A stretch of DNA of 64,000 nucleotides from Streptomyces sp. ISL-94 (GCF_018614075.1 NZ_JAGGOZ010000113.1:55943-119942); one strand, 5' to 3'; positions 45,074 to 53,667 are shown, counted from the stretch's first letter. A program made the numbers and translations. Notes: generated from the sequence alone by a model not told the origin.

Positions 45074-46057
45074 GTGGAAGTTTCCTGGACCCTGTGGGCG
45101 CTGACCATTCTTGGTCTGTCCCTCCTCATCGGCGCCGATTTCTTCATCGGCCGCAAACCGCACGACGTATCGATCAAGGAAGCGGGCACCTGGACGGTCG
45201 TCTGGATCGTCCTCGCCGCGCTCTTCGGCCTCGGCCTGTGGTTCTTCGCGAACGGCCAGGCCTCGCAGGAGTTCTTCGCGGGCTTCATCACCGAGAAGTC
45301 GTTGAGCGTGGACAACCTCTTCGTCTTCGTCCTGATCATGGCGAAGTTCGCGGTGCCCTCCCACCTCCAGCAGCGCGTGCTGCTCGTGGGCGTGCTGATC
45401 GCCCTGGTGCTGCGCGCGATCTTCATCGCGGCCGGAGCCGCGATCATCGCCAGCTTCTCCTGGGTCTTCTACATCTTCGGCGCGTTCCTGATCTACACCG
45501 CCTGGAAGCTGATCCAGGAGGCGCGCAAGGACGAGGACGAGGAGGAGTTCGAGGAGAACCGCCTCCTCAAGTCCGTCGAGAAGAAGTTCGGCGTCGCCGA
45601 CAAGTACCACGGCACCAAGCTCTTCATCCGGAACAACGGCAAGCGCGTCCTGACCCCGCTGATGGTCGTCATGCTCGCCATCGGCACCACCGACGTGCTG
45701 TTCGCACTGGACTCCATCCCCGCCATCTTCGGCCTCACCCAGGACCCGTACATCGTCTTCACCGCCAACGCCTTCGCCCTCATGGGCCTGCGCCAGCTGT
45801 ACTTCCTCATCGGCGGTCTGCTGAAGAAGCTGGTCCACCTCAGCTACGGCCTGTCGATCATCCTCGGCTTCATCGGCGTCAAGCTGGTGCTGCACGCGCT
45901 CCACGAGAACGGGGTGCACGTCCCGGTGATCTCGATCCCGGTCTCCCTCGGCGTCATCTGCGGTGTCCTGGCCATCACCACGATCACCAGCCTGATGGCC
46001 TCGAAGAAGCAGGCGGCGGCCGAGGCCGCCGCCCGCCCGGAGCGCATCGAGGCCTAG
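45074..46057 (+). CDS. TerC/Alx family membrane protein, probable manganese exporter
   Basis: 327 aa with 8-9 membrane segments. Family motifs: LLIGADFFIGRK, ITEKSLSVDNLFVFVLIMAKFAVP with the conserved Asn/Asp, NGKRVLTPLMVVMLAIGTTDVLFALDSIPAIFGLTQDPYIVFTANAFALMGLRQLYFLIGGLL. A long charged loop (EARKDEDEEEFEENRLLKSVEKKF) lies mid-protein. TerC/Alx/MeeF proteins export Mn2+, consistent with the upstream Mn2+ riboswitch. GTG 45074 is preferred, 10 nt after GGAGG; GTG 45065 is only 1 nt after it. It follows the two TerD genes, the usual Ter-gene neighbourhood. Confidence 0.9.
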   Translation: MEVSWTLWALTILGLSLLIGADFFIGRKPHDVSIKEAGTWTVVWIVLAALFGLGLWFFANGQASQEFFAGFITEKSLSVDNLFVFVLIMAKFAVPSHLQQRVLLVGVLIALVLRAIFIAAGAAIIASFSWVFYIFGAFLIYTAWKLIQEARKDEDEEEFEENRLLKSVEKKFGVADKYHGTKLFIRNNGKRVLTPLMVVMLAIGTTDVLFALDSIPAIFGLTQDPYIVFTANAFALMGLRQLYFLIGGLLKKLVHLSYGLSIILGFIGVKLVLHALHENGVHVPVISIPVSLGVICGVLAITTITSLMASKKQAAAEAAARPERIEA

Positions 46058-46088
46058 GAAGGGCCCGACGCGCAGCAGGTCTGCGGAT

Positions 46089-47486
46089 CTACGCGGGGGC
46101 GGCGGCCGCTTCGGCCGCCGCCCCCGACCGCGTCCGTTCCACCACCGGATTCGTCTCGGGCAGCAGCGCGAAGCAGCCCAGGCTGAGCAGGGCGACCCCG
46201 CTCAAGTACACGGCGACACCCCAGGGCGGACCGGAGCCGTCCGCCAGCGACGTCGCCACGATCGGGGTCAGCGCCCCGCCCAGCACACCGCCCAGGTTGT
46301 AGCCGACGGCCGCGCCCGTGCAGCGGATCCGCGGCGCGTACAGCTCCGGCAGGTACGCCCCCACCACCGCGAACATCGTGACCATGCCGAACAGGGCCCC
46401 CACGAACCCCAGCGTCATCAGCAGCGGCTCCGCCGTGCGCAGCAGGGCCACGAACGGGAACATCCACAGCGCGCAGAGCGTGCAGCCGAGCAGGCACAGG
46501 GGGCGCCGGCCGTAGCGGTCGCCGAGCAGCGCCACCAGCGGAGTCGCCAGACCCTTGAGGGCGACCGCCGCCATGATGCAGGCCAGCATCGCGCTGCGTC
46601 CCACCCCGAGGCGCTCGGTGGCGTACGCGAGGGACCAGGTGGTGACCGCGTAGAAGACGGCGTACCCCACGGCGAGCGCCCCGCCGGTCAGCAGGAGCAG
46701 CCGCCAGTGGCCGCGGACCACCTCGGCCAGCGGGGCCTCCGCCCGGCGCCCGGTCTCGGCCAGCGCCCGGAACTGCGGGGTCTCCTCCACTGAGCGCCGC
46801 AGCCACAGCCCGGCCAGTGCCAGGACCCCGGCCGCCCAGAACGGCACCCGCCAGCCCCACGCGGTGAACTGGGCGTCGGTCAAGGTCGCGGACAGCGCCA
46901 GGATGATGCCGTTCGCCAGCAGGAAGCCCACCGCCGGGCCGATCTGCGGGAAGCTCGACCACAGGCCCCGCCGCCGCTCGGGGGCGTGCTCGGCGGTCAG
47001 CAGCACCGCGCCGCCCCACTCGCCGCCGAGTCCGAGGCCCTGCAGGAAGCGCAGCAGGAGCAGCAGTACCGGAGCCGCCACGCCGATCGTGCCGTACGTG
47101 GGCACGCAGCCGACGGCGACCGTGGCCAGGCCGGTGAGCAGCAGGGAGGCGAGGAGTACCGGGCGGCGGCCGTGGCGGTCGCCGATGTGGCCGAAGACCG
47201 CCGATCCCAGCGGGCGGGCGAGGAAGCCGACACCGAAGGTGCCGAAGGCGGCCAGGGTGCCGGCGAGCGGGGAGAAGGACGGGAAGAAGAGCGGGCCGAG
47301 CACGAGCGCGGCGGCGGTCCCGTAGACGAAGAAGTCGTAGAACTCGATGGCGGTCCCGGCGAGCGAGGCCGAGGCGAGCCGCAGCATGCCGGGGCGGCCG
47401 CCCGTCGTGGTGTGCAGGCCGCCGTGCTGCTCGGAGCGCTGTGAGGGCTGGGAGGGCTCGGGGGACGGGGCGGGGTCTTGTTGCAT
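46089..47486 (-). CDS. MFS transporter, metabolite:H+ symporter type
   Basis: 465 aa, twelve membrane segments. Features of the MHS branch: TAIEFYDFFVYGTAAALVLGPLFFPSFSPLAGTLAAF at the start, ARPLGSAVFGHIGDRHGRRPVLLASLLLTGLATVAVG (loop 2-3 signature), FLQGLGLGGEWGGAVLLTAEHAPERRRG and RSVEETPQFRAL. These symporters import carboxylates, betaines or amino acids; the substrate is open. The last residues are Ala-rich and encoded by a perfect inverted repeat that can also terminate the convergent TerC gene. Confidence 0.9.
   Translation of the reverse strand: MQQDPAPSPEPSQPSQRSEQHGGLHTTTGGRPGMLRLASASLAGTAIEFYDFFVYGTAAALVLGPLFFPSFSPLAGTLAAFGTFGVGFLARPLGSAVFGHIGDRHGRRPVLLASLLLTGLATVAVGCVPTYGTIGVAAPVLLLLLRFLQGLGLGGEWGGAVLLTAEHAPERRRGLWSSFPQIGPAVGFLLANGIILALSATLTDAQFTAWGWRVPFWAAGVLALAGLWLRRSVEETPQFRALAETGRRAEAPLAEVVRGHWRLLLLTGGALAVGYAVFYAVTTWSLAYATERLGVGRSAMLACIMAAVALKGLATPLVALLGDRYGRRPLCLLGCTLCALWMFPFVALLRTAEPLLMTLGFVGALFGMVTMFAVVGAYLPELYAPRIRCTGAAVGYNLGGVLGGALTPIVATSLADGSGPPWGVAVYLSGVALLSLGCFALLPETNPVVERTRSGAAAEAAAAPA
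46095..46127. terminator. inverted repeat acting as terminator for TerC
   Basis: Perfect 15-bp stem (46095-46109 with 46113-46127) and a 3-nt loop, 38 nt after the TerC stop. It lies wholly within the last codons of the convergent MFS gene. There is no T tract. Confidence 0.7.
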
Positions 47487-47585
47487 GGTGCAGCAAATAC
47501 CCCTTCCCCGTCCCTCAGGACGTGAGTTCGGCCGGTATCGACCGGAAGGAGTGCACCGCGTACCGAAGTTGACGGCTGGCGGGCT

Positions 47586-48242
47586 CTACCAGCCGCGCTC
47601 GCGCCACTCGGCGAGATGCGGCCGCTCGGCGCCGAGCGTGGTGTCGTCGCCGTGGCCGGGGTAGACCCAGGCCTCGTCCGGCAGCTGCTCGAAGAGCTTG
47701 TGCTGGACGTCGTCGATCAGGCTCGCGAAGGCCTTCGGGTCGCCCCCGGTGTTGCCGACGCCGCCCGGGAAGAGGCAGTCGCCGGTGAACACGTGCGGGT
47801 GCCCGTGCGGGTCGTCGTAGATCAGCGCGATCGAGCCGGGGGTGTGCCCGACCAGGTGGCGGGCGGTGAGTTCGACCCGCCCGACGCGGATGGTGTCCCC
47901 GTCCGCCACCGGGACGTCGGTCGCCACCGGGATGCCCTCGGCGTCGCGGGCGCCCGCGTACGTGGTCGCCCCGGTCGCCGCGACCACCTCGGCGAGCGCG
48001 CCCCAGTGGTCGCCGTGCCGGTGGGTGGTGACGACGGACGCGATGCCGTCGTCGCCGATCAGGCTCAGCAGGGTGCCGGCCTCGGCGGCCGCGTCGATGA
48101 GCAGCTGCTCGTCGGTGGCCCGGCAGCGCAGCAGGTAGGCGTTGTTGTTCATCGAGCCCACGGCGACCTTGGAAATCATCAGGTCCGCGAGCTCGTGCAC
48201 GTCGGCCGGACCGCCGACCTTGACCTCTCCGGTGTACGTCAT
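47586..48242 (-). CDS. metallo-beta-lactamase fold hydrolase (glyoxalase II-like)
   Basis: 218 aa. The zinc site is THRHGDHWG (HxHxDH) near residue 73, followed by the His of HLVGHTPGSIALIY, GDCLFPGGVGNT with the bridging Asp, and VYPGHGDDTTLG. The fold and length fit hydroxyacylglutathione hydrolase-like enzymes, which in actinobacteria probably use mycothiol adducts. The neighbour is a mycothiol-dependent isomerase homologue on the same strand. TAGGAT (48255-48250, minus) ends 7 nt before ATG 48242 and there is no ribosome binding site: leaderless. Confidence 0.9.
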   Translation of the reverse strand: MTYTGEVKVGGPADVHELADLMISKVAVGSMNNNAYLLRCRATDEQLLIDAAAEAGTLLSLIGDDGIASVVTTHRHGDHWGALAEVVAATGATTYAGARDAEGIPVATDVPVADGDTIRVGRVELTARHLVGHTPGSIALIYDDPHGHPHVFTGDCLFPGGVGNTGGDPKAFASLIDDVQHKLFEQLPDEAWVYPGHGDDTTLGAERPHLAEWRERGW

Positions 48243-48268
48243 GGCCTTGATCCTAGAGGTGTCCCGCC

Positions 48269-48958
48269 CTAGAGCGGCGGGAGCGTGGGGAGGGGGCCGC
48301 CCGCCGTGGTCAGGGAGGCGCCCTTGTCGCCGCGGCCGGCCAGCCAGGCCAGCAGGCCGGCGGCGGTGCCGGAGACGGTGACGGCCGGGTCCCCGGCGGA
48401 GCCGGTGCGCCAGCTGCGCCCGTCGGCCGCGGCCAGGGCCACCGGGGGCACCTCGGGCCGGGCGGACCAGCGGTCGGCGAGGAACTCGATCTCGCGCCCG
48501 GTGAACTCCTCGGGGAGGTCGGAGAGCTCGTAGCCGATGTTCAGGTCGACGTGGTGCAGCTCGACCTCGACGAGCCGGCGGAAGGGCACGTTCGAGGCGA
48601 GGTCGGTGATCCCGTTGCGCAGCTCGACGGTGCGCGACCAGTCCTGGGCGGGCTCGCCGGCGGCGAGGAAGCGGGCCCCGGAATCACGGAGGTCCGCCAG
48701 GTGTTCTTCCAGAGGCCGGCCGGAGTCGCGCTCGATGTCCGCGTCGCGCGCGGCGGCGCTCTCGTACATCGGGCGCCCTTCGAAGACGTTGACGAGGGCG
48801 TCGGCGTTGCGCGCGAGGTGGGCCAGGATGTGGCCCCGGGTCCAGGCCGGCAGGTGTGACTGCTCGGCGAGGGCGGCGTTGTCCAGTTTCGCGACCGCGG
48901 TCAGCAGTCGGTCCGTGGCTTCACGTACAGATCGCAGGTCGTGCACATGATCAGTCAT
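48269..48958 (-). CDS. maleylpyruvate isomerase-family (DinB-like) mycothiol-dependent protein
   Basis: 229 aa. The DinB-like four-helix metal site is seen as WTRGHILAHLARNADAL, LRDSGARFL and VEVELHHVDLNIGY; a C-terminal SCP2-like domain follows (GSAGDPAVTVSGTAAGLLAWLAGRGD). The family includes mycothiol-dependent maleylpyruvate isomerase and mycothiol S-transferases; the substrate is unknown. A -10 like TAGGCT (48971-48966, minus) lies 7 nt before the ATG, with no ribosome binding site. The next gene on the strand, the metallo-hydrolase, has its own similar promoter. Confidence 0.88.
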   Translation of the reverse strand: MTDHVHDLRSVREATDRLLTAVAKLDNAALAEQSHLPAWTRGHILAHLARNADALVNVFEGRPMYESAAARDADIERDSGRPLEEHLADLRDSGARFLAAGEPAQDWSRTVELRNGITDLASNVPFRRLVEVELHHVDLNIGYELSDLPEEFTGREIEFLADRWSARPEVPPVALAAADGRSWRTGSAGDPAVTVSGTAAGLLAWLAGRGDKGASLTTAGGPLPTLPPL

Positions 48959-49028
48959 GACGGCGAGCCTAGTGGTTTCCGGGCCGCGGCCACACGATCG
49001 GGTGAAGAGGTCTGCGCAGTGCTGTAAA

Positions 49029-49048
49029 TCGAATGTGCGTGCTATACG
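49029..49048 (+). promoter_or_regulatory. degenerate LexA-box-like sequence over a -10 (uvrA)
   Basis: TCGAATGTGCGTGCTA (49029-49044) matches TCGAAC-N4-GTTCGA in nine of twelve positions and overlaps a possible -10 TATACG (49043-49048). uvrA lacks the RecA-NDp promoter seen before uvrB and uvrC, so LexA control would be the alternative. Confidence 0.3.
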
Positions 49049-49144
49049 CTCGAAGTCCAGACTGCAAATCCACCGCAGCGGCGCCCCCCATACCCTGGGA
49101 CGGGGGCCCGTGCCCCCGCTCTCTCAAGAAAGGTGCGGACCGGC

Positions 49145-52111
49145 GTGACCGACCGTCTCATCGTTCGTGGCGCTCGCGAGCACAACCTCAAGAACGTCTC
49201 GCTCGACCTGCCCCGCGACTCACTCATCGTTTTCACCGGACTCTCCGGGTCGGGCAAGTCCTCCCTGGCCTTCGACACGATCTTCGCCGAGGGTCAGCGC
49301 CGCTACGTCGAGTCGCTCTCGTCGTACGCCCGCCAGTTCCTCGGACAGATGGACAAGCCCGACGTCGACTTCATCGAGGGCCTCTCCCCGGCCGTCTCGA
49401 TCGACCAGAAGTCGACTTCGCGCAACCCGCGCTCCACCGTGGGCACCATCACCGAGGTCTACGACTACCTCCGCCTCCTCTTCGCCCGTATCGGCAAGCC
49501 GCACTGCCCCGAGTGCCGGCGCCCGATCTCCCGGCAGTCGCCGCAGGCGATCGTCGACAAGGTGCTGGCGCTCCCCGAGGGCAGCCGCTTCCAGGTGCTC
49601 TCGCCGCTGGTGCGCGAGCGCAAGGGCGAGTTCGTCGACCTCTTCTCCGACCTCCAGACCAAGGGCTACAGCCGGGCGCGGGTGGACGGCGAGACCATCC
49701 AGCTCTCCGAGCCGCCCACGCTCAAGAAGCAGGAGAAGCACACCATCGAGGTGGTCATCGACCGCCTCACGGTCAAGGACAGCGCCAAGCGCCGGCTCAC
49801 CGACTCGGTGGAGACCGCGCTCGGCCTCTCCGGCGGCATGGTCATCCTGGACTTCGTCGACCTCGCCGAGGACGACCCCGAGCGTGAGCGGATGTACTCC
49901 GAGCACCTCTACTGCCCGTACGACGACCTGTCCTTCGAGGAGCTGGAACCGCGCTCCTTCTCCTTCAACTCGCCCTTCGGCGCCTGCCCCGAGTGCACCG
50001 GCATCGGTACGCGCATGGAGGTGGACCCGGAGCTGATCGTTCCGGACGAGGAGAAGTCCCTGGACGAGGGCGCGGTCTCGCCGTGGTCGCTCGGACACAC
50101 CAAGGACTACTTCCAGCGGCTGATCGGCGCGCTCGCGGGCGAGCTGGGCTTCCGTACGGACATTCCGTGGGCCGGGCTGCCGGCGCGCGCCAAGAAGGCC
50201 CTGCTCTACGGGCACAGGACGCAGATCGAGGTCCGCTACCGCAACCGGTACGGGCGGGAGCGCGCCTACACGACGGCCTTCGAGGGCGCCGTTCCGTTCG
50301 TCAAGCGACGGCACGCGGAGTCGGAGAGCGACGCCAGCCGCGAGCGCTTCGAGGGCTACATGCGCGAGGTGCCCTGTCCGACCTGCGAGGGCACCCGGCT
50401 CAAGCCGATCGTGCTCGCGGTGACGGTGATGGAGAAGTCCATCGCCGAGGTGGCCGCCATGTCGATCAGCGAGTGTGCGGAGTTCCTCGGCAGGCTGCGG
50501 CTCGACGCCCGCGACAAGAAGATCGCCGAGCGGGTCCTGAAGGAGGTCAACGAGCGGCTCCGCTTCCTCGTGGACGTCGGCCTGGACTACCTCTCGCTGA
50601 ACCGGGCCGCCGGCACCCTGTCCGGTGGCGAGGCCCAGCGCATCCGGCTCGCCACGCAGATCGGCTCCGGCCTGGTCGGCGTGCTCTACGTGCTGGACGA
50701 GCCCTCCATCGGCCTGCACCAGCGGGACAACCACCGGCTGATCGAGACGCTGGTGCGGCTGCGGGACATGGGCAACACGCTCATCGTCGTCGAGCACGAC
50801 GAGGACACCATCAAGGTGGCCGACTGGGTCGTGGACATCGGCCCGGGCGCGGGCGAGCACGGCGGCAGGGTGGTGCACAGCGGGTCGCTGAAGGACCTGC
50901 TGAAGAACACCGAGTCGATGACCGGGCAGTACCTGTCCGGCAAGCGGTCCATCCCGCTGCCGGAGGCGCGCCGGCCCGTGAACGGGGAGCGCAGGCTCAC
51001 CGTGCACGGCGCCCGGGAGAACAACCTCCAGGACATCGACGTGTCCTTCCCGCTGGGCGTGCTCACGGCCGTGACCGGTGTCTCGGGCTCCGGAAAGTCG
51101 ACGCTGGTCAACGACATCCTCTACACGCACCTGGCGCGCGAGCTGAACGGCGCGCGCTCGGTGCCGGGGCGGCACACGCGGGTGGAGGGGGACGACCTCG
51201 TCGACAAGGTCGTGCATGTGGACCAGTCGCCGATCGGCCGGACGCCGAGGTCCAACCCGGCGACGTACACCGGTGTCTTCGACCACGTGCGCAAGCTGTT
51301 CGCGGAGACGATGGAGGCGAAGGTGCGCGGCTACCTGCCGGGCCGCTTCTCCTTCAACGTCAAGGGCGGCCGGTGCGAGAACTGCTCCGGCGACGGCACG
51401 ATCAAGATCGAGATGAACTTCCTGCCGGACGTCTACGTCCCCTGCGAGGTCTGCCACGGCGACCGGTACAACCGGGAGACGCTGGAGGTCCACTACAAGG
51501 GCAAGTCCATCGCGGAAGTCCTCAACATGCCGATCGAGGAGGCGCTGGACTTCTTCGAGGCGGTGCCGACGATCTCGCGGCACCTGCGGACGCTGACGGA
51601 GGTCGGGCTGGGGTACGTACGGCTGGGCCAGTCCGCGCCGACGCTGTCGGGTGGTGAGGCGCAGCGCGTGAAGCTGGCGTCGGAGCTGCAGAAGCGGTCG
51701 ACGGGGCGGACGGTGTACGTCTTGGACGAGCCGACGACGGGTCTGCACTTCGAGGACATCTCGAAGCTGATCAAGGTGCTGTCGGGGCTGGTGGACAAGG
51801 GGAACTCGGTGATCGTCATCGAGCACAACCTCGACGTCATCAAGGTCGCGGACTGGGTCATCGACATGGGCCCCGAGGGCGGCTACGGCGGCGGTCTGGT
51901 GGTGGCCGAGGGAACGCCGGAGCAGGTCGCGTCGGTGGGGGCGAGCCACACGGGCAAGTTCCTGCGGGACATCCTGGGCGCAGACCGGGTCTCCGACGCG
52001 GCGTCGCCTCCGGCGAAGGCCGCGGCGAAGAAGGCCCCGGCCAAGAAGGCGGCGGCCGCGAAGAAGGCGGCTCCGGCCAAGAAGGCGACGCCGCGGGCCC
52101 GCAAGGCGTAG
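49145..52111 (+). CDS. uvrA: excinuclease ABC subunit A with basic tail
   Basis: 988 aa damage sensor of nucleotide excision repair. First ATPase: Walker A TGLSGSGKSSLAFDT, zinc-finger CPYDDLSFEELEP...CPEC, signature LSGGEAQRIRLATQIGSGL. Second: Walker A TGVSGSGKSTLVNDIL, the large zinc module CENCSGDGTIKIEMNF...CEVCHG, signature LSGGEAQRVKLASELQ and DEPTTGLHFEDI. After LRDILGADRVS the normal UvrA end is extended by ~40 residues of Ala-Lys-Pro repeats (AKKAPAKKAAAAKKAAPAKK), like the tails of histone H1 or actinobacterial HupS. GTG 49145 is chosen because the product starts at the family N-terminus; GTG 49133 is also in frame. Confidence 0.97.
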   Translation: MTDRLIVRGAREHNLKNVSLDLPRDSLIVFTGLSGSGKSSLAFDTIFAEGQRRYVESLSSYARQFLGQMDKPDVDFIEGLSPAVSIDQKSTSRNPRSTVGTITEVYDYLRLLFARIGKPHCPECRRPISRQSPQAIVDKVLALPEGSRFQVLSPLVRERKGEFVDLFSDLQTKGYSRARVDGETIQLSEPPTLKKQEKHTIEVVIDRLTVKDSAKRRLTDSVETALGLSGGMVILDFVDLAEDDPERERMYSEHLYCPYDDLSFEELEPRSFSFNSPFGACPECTGIGTRMEVDPELIVPDEEKSLDEGAVSPWSLGHTKDYFQRLIGALAGELGFRTDIPWAGLPARAKKALLYGHRTQIEVRYRNRYGRERAYTTAFEGAVPFVKRRHAESESDASRERFEGYMREVPCPTCEGTRLKPIVLAVTVMEKSIAEVAAMSISECAEFLGRLRLDARDKKIAERVLKEVNERLRFLVDVGLDYLSLNRAAGTLSGGEAQRIRLATQIGSGLVGVLYVLDEPSIGLHQRDNHRLIETLVRLRDMGNTLIVVEHDEDTIKVADWVVDIGPGAGEHGGRVVHSGSLKDLLKNTESMTGQYLSGKRSIPLPEARRPVNGERRLTVHGARENNLQDIDVSFPLGVLTAVTGVSGSGKSTLVNDILYTHLARELNGARSVPGRHTRVEGDDLVDKVVHVDQSPIGRTPRSNPATYTGVFDHVRKLFAETMEAKVRGYLPGRFSFNVKGGRCENCSGDGTIKIEMNFLPDVYVPCEVCHGDRYNRETLEVHYKGKSIAEVLNMPIEEALDFFEAVPTISRHLRTLTEVGLGYVRLGQSAPTLSGGEAQRVKLASELQKRSTGRTVYVLDEPTTGLHFEDISKLIKVLSGLVDKGNSVIVIEHNLDVIKVADWVIDMGPEGGYGGGLVVAEGTPEQVASVGASHTGKFLRDILGADRVSDAASPPAKAAAKKAPAKKAAAAKKAAPAKKATPRARKA

Positions 52112-52138
52112 CAACCGAACGGCACTGAGGGAGAGGCC

Positions 52139-52163
52139 GAGGGCCGGCCGCCGCCGGCCCCTC
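52139..52163 (+). terminator. terminator after uvrA
   Basis: GAGGGCCGGC (52139-52148) pairs with GCCGGCCCCTC (52153-52163) with one bulged C, 4-nt loop, 27 nt after the uvrA stop. The remaining bases to 52320 are GC-rich, with fragments of the Streptomyces palindromic repeat (GGCGGAGCCCCGG near 52292) and no gene. Confidence 0.55.
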
Positions 52164-52320
52164 CCCCGCCTGTGGTCGCGGGCGTCCGAGGCGCGGGGCG
52201 GAGGCCCGGCTTTTGAGGCGTGCAGCCGCGCTCGGCCGGTGCCATTGCGGCCCGGCCGGTGCTGCGGCGCGGGCGCGGAGTGCCCGTGGGCGGAGCCCCG
52301 GGTGGGGGCGCGCCTCGGGG

Positions 52321-52971
52321 CTACGAGGCGACGCCCAGGGCGTGGCCTGCCGTGGTGGGGTCGGTCAGGGTGGTCAGGAGGGCGTCCGCGACGTCCGCAC
52401 GGGGGATGACGCGGCCCCGGGGGACGTTGGCGTCGATCGCACGGCGGTAGGTGCCGGTGCGGGGGCGGTTCAGGAGGCGCGGCGGGCGGATCACCGTCCA
52501 CTCGGCGCGGCTGGCGCCGATGGCCGCCTCCATGACCGACAGGTCCGCGTACACGTCCCGCAGGGCCCGCCGCAGCAGCGGGAGGAAGACCGCGCGCGTG
52601 AAGATGCCGTCGCTCGCGACGTCCGGGCCGACCGGGGCCGCGCTGACCGCGGACAGGCGGGTCACGCCCGCCCGGTCCATCGCCGCGAGGATGGCCCGTA
52701 CGGCAGGGCCCGTGACCGGCGCGGCCTTCGCCTGCTTGTTGCTCGCCGCGCCGAGTGCCGAGATCACCGCCGCCCGCCCCGTCAGGACGGGCACGAGCGA
52801 CTCCTCGTCCGTCAGGTCGGCGACGACGGCCACCTCCAGCCGGTCGTGGGCGGGCACGTCCAGGCGGGCCGGGTCACGGACCACGGCCGTCACCTCGTGG
52901 CCCGCGGCCAGCGCCTGCCGGACGACCTCGTGGCCGACACCGCCCGTAGCTCCGAACACGGTGAGTTTCAT
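52321..52971 (-). CDS. NAD(P)H-binding short-chain oxidoreductase
   Basis: 216 aa atypical SDR. MKLTVFGATGGVGHEVVRQALAAGHEVTAVVRDPARL is the NAD(P)-binding start (GATGGVG), then ADLTDEESLVPVLTGRAAVISALG, RLSAVSAAPVG and WTVIRPPRLLNRPRTGTYR. It resembles NmrA/BVR-B-like flavin reductases. ATG 52971 is preceded by GGAGCAGGA. The gene is divergent from the TetR gene, and both are flanked by the two operator palindromes, so it is the likely target of that repressor. Confidence 0.88.
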   Translation of the reverse strand: MKLTVFGATGGVGHEVVRQALAAGHEVTAVVRDPARLDVPAHDRLEVAVVADLTDEESLVPVLTGRAAVISALGAASNKQAKAAPVTGPAVRAILAAMDRAGVTRLSAVSAAPVGPDVASDGIFTRAVFLPLLRRALRDVYADLSVMEAAIGASRAEWTVIRPPRLLNRPRTGTYRRAIDANVPRGRVIPRADVADALLTTLTDPTTAGHALGVAS

Positions 52972-53005
52972 TCCTGCTCCCGGACCGATAGAAGTGGAGG
53001 GTGGG

Positions 53006-53025
53006 GTGAGTGAGTATTCACTCAC
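53006..53025. promoter_or_regulatory. operator palindrome 1 (TetR)
   Basis: GTGAGTGA-GTAT-TCACTCAC, a perfect 8-bp inverted repeat with 4-bp spacer in the divergent intergenic region, centred ~35 bp before the oxidoreductase ATG. It shares its core with operator 2. Confidence 0.8.
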
Positions 53026-53043
53026 CGCCGCTTCCTTTAGGGT

Positions 53044-53059
53044 GAGTGAGTGCTCACTC
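53044..53059. promoter_or_regulatory. operator palindrome 2 (TetR), over the tetR start codon
   Basis: GAGTGAG-TG-CTCACTC, a perfect 7-bp inverted repeat that includes the GTG start (53050) and directly follows the -10 TAGGGT (53038-53043). Binding here would block tetR initiation. Its centre is 36 bp from that of operator 1. Confidence 0.8.
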
Positions 53060-53667
53060 CAAAGTCAAGCCGTCCCACCCCCGAGCGGATCCTCGACGCC
53101 GCCGAGACCCTGATGCGCACCATCGGGCTGGCAGGTGCCACCACCAAGGCCATCGCCCGCGAGGCCGGCTGCTCGGAGGCCGCGCTCTACAAGTACTTCG
53201 CGAACAAGGAAGAGCTGTTCGTGCAGGTGCTGATGGAGCGCACGCCCAACGCGGGCCCGCTCATGGCCGCACTGCACGCAGAGCCGGAGGAGGAGGGAGC
53301 CGGGGGTGCGGGCGAGGAGGCGCTCGCCGAGATCGCCCGGCACGCCGCGCTGTTCTACGCCGACGCCATGCCCATGGCCGCCTCGCTCTTCGCCGACCCC
53401 GTCCTCCTGACCCGCCACCGCGAGGGTGTGCAGAAGATCGGCTCCGGACCCCACGTGGTCCTGGACGCGCTGGCCGGGCGCCTGCGCCGGGAGGCCGAGG
53501 CGGGCCGGCTGCGACCCGGCGCCGATCCGCAGGCCGCCGCTGCCCTCCTGCTCGGCGCCTGTTTCCAGCGGGCCTTCTTCCTGCACTTCTCCGGTGAGGA
53601 CGTGGTCCAGCCGGTGGAGGAGTTCGCGCCCGCCGTGGCCCGGACCGTGTGGGCCGCTATCGGGTGA
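53050..53667 (+). CDS. TetR family repressor
   Basis: 205 aa. The N-terminal HTH is RILDAAETLMRTIGLAGATTKAIAREAGCSEAALYKYFANKEELF; the ligand domain (residues ~70-200) has a Glu-rich insertion (EPEEEGAGGAGEEALAE). GTG 53050 follows TAGGGT (53038-53043) by 6 nt with no ribosome binding site, so the transcript is probably leaderless and starts inside operator 2. It likely represses itself and the divergent oxidoreductase gene, with an unknown small-molecule inducer. Its 3' end overlaps the convergent PfkB kinase by 11 bp. Confidence 0.92.
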   Translation: MLTPKSSRPTPERILDAAETLMRTIGLAGATTKAIAREAGCSEAALYKYFANKEELFVQVLMERTPNAGPLMAALHAEPEEEGAGGAGEEALAEIARHAALFYADAMPMAASLFADPVLLTRHREGVQKIGSGPHVVLDALAGRLRREAEAGRLRPGADPQAAAALLLGACFQRAFFLHFSGEDVVQPVEEFAPAVARTVWAAIG

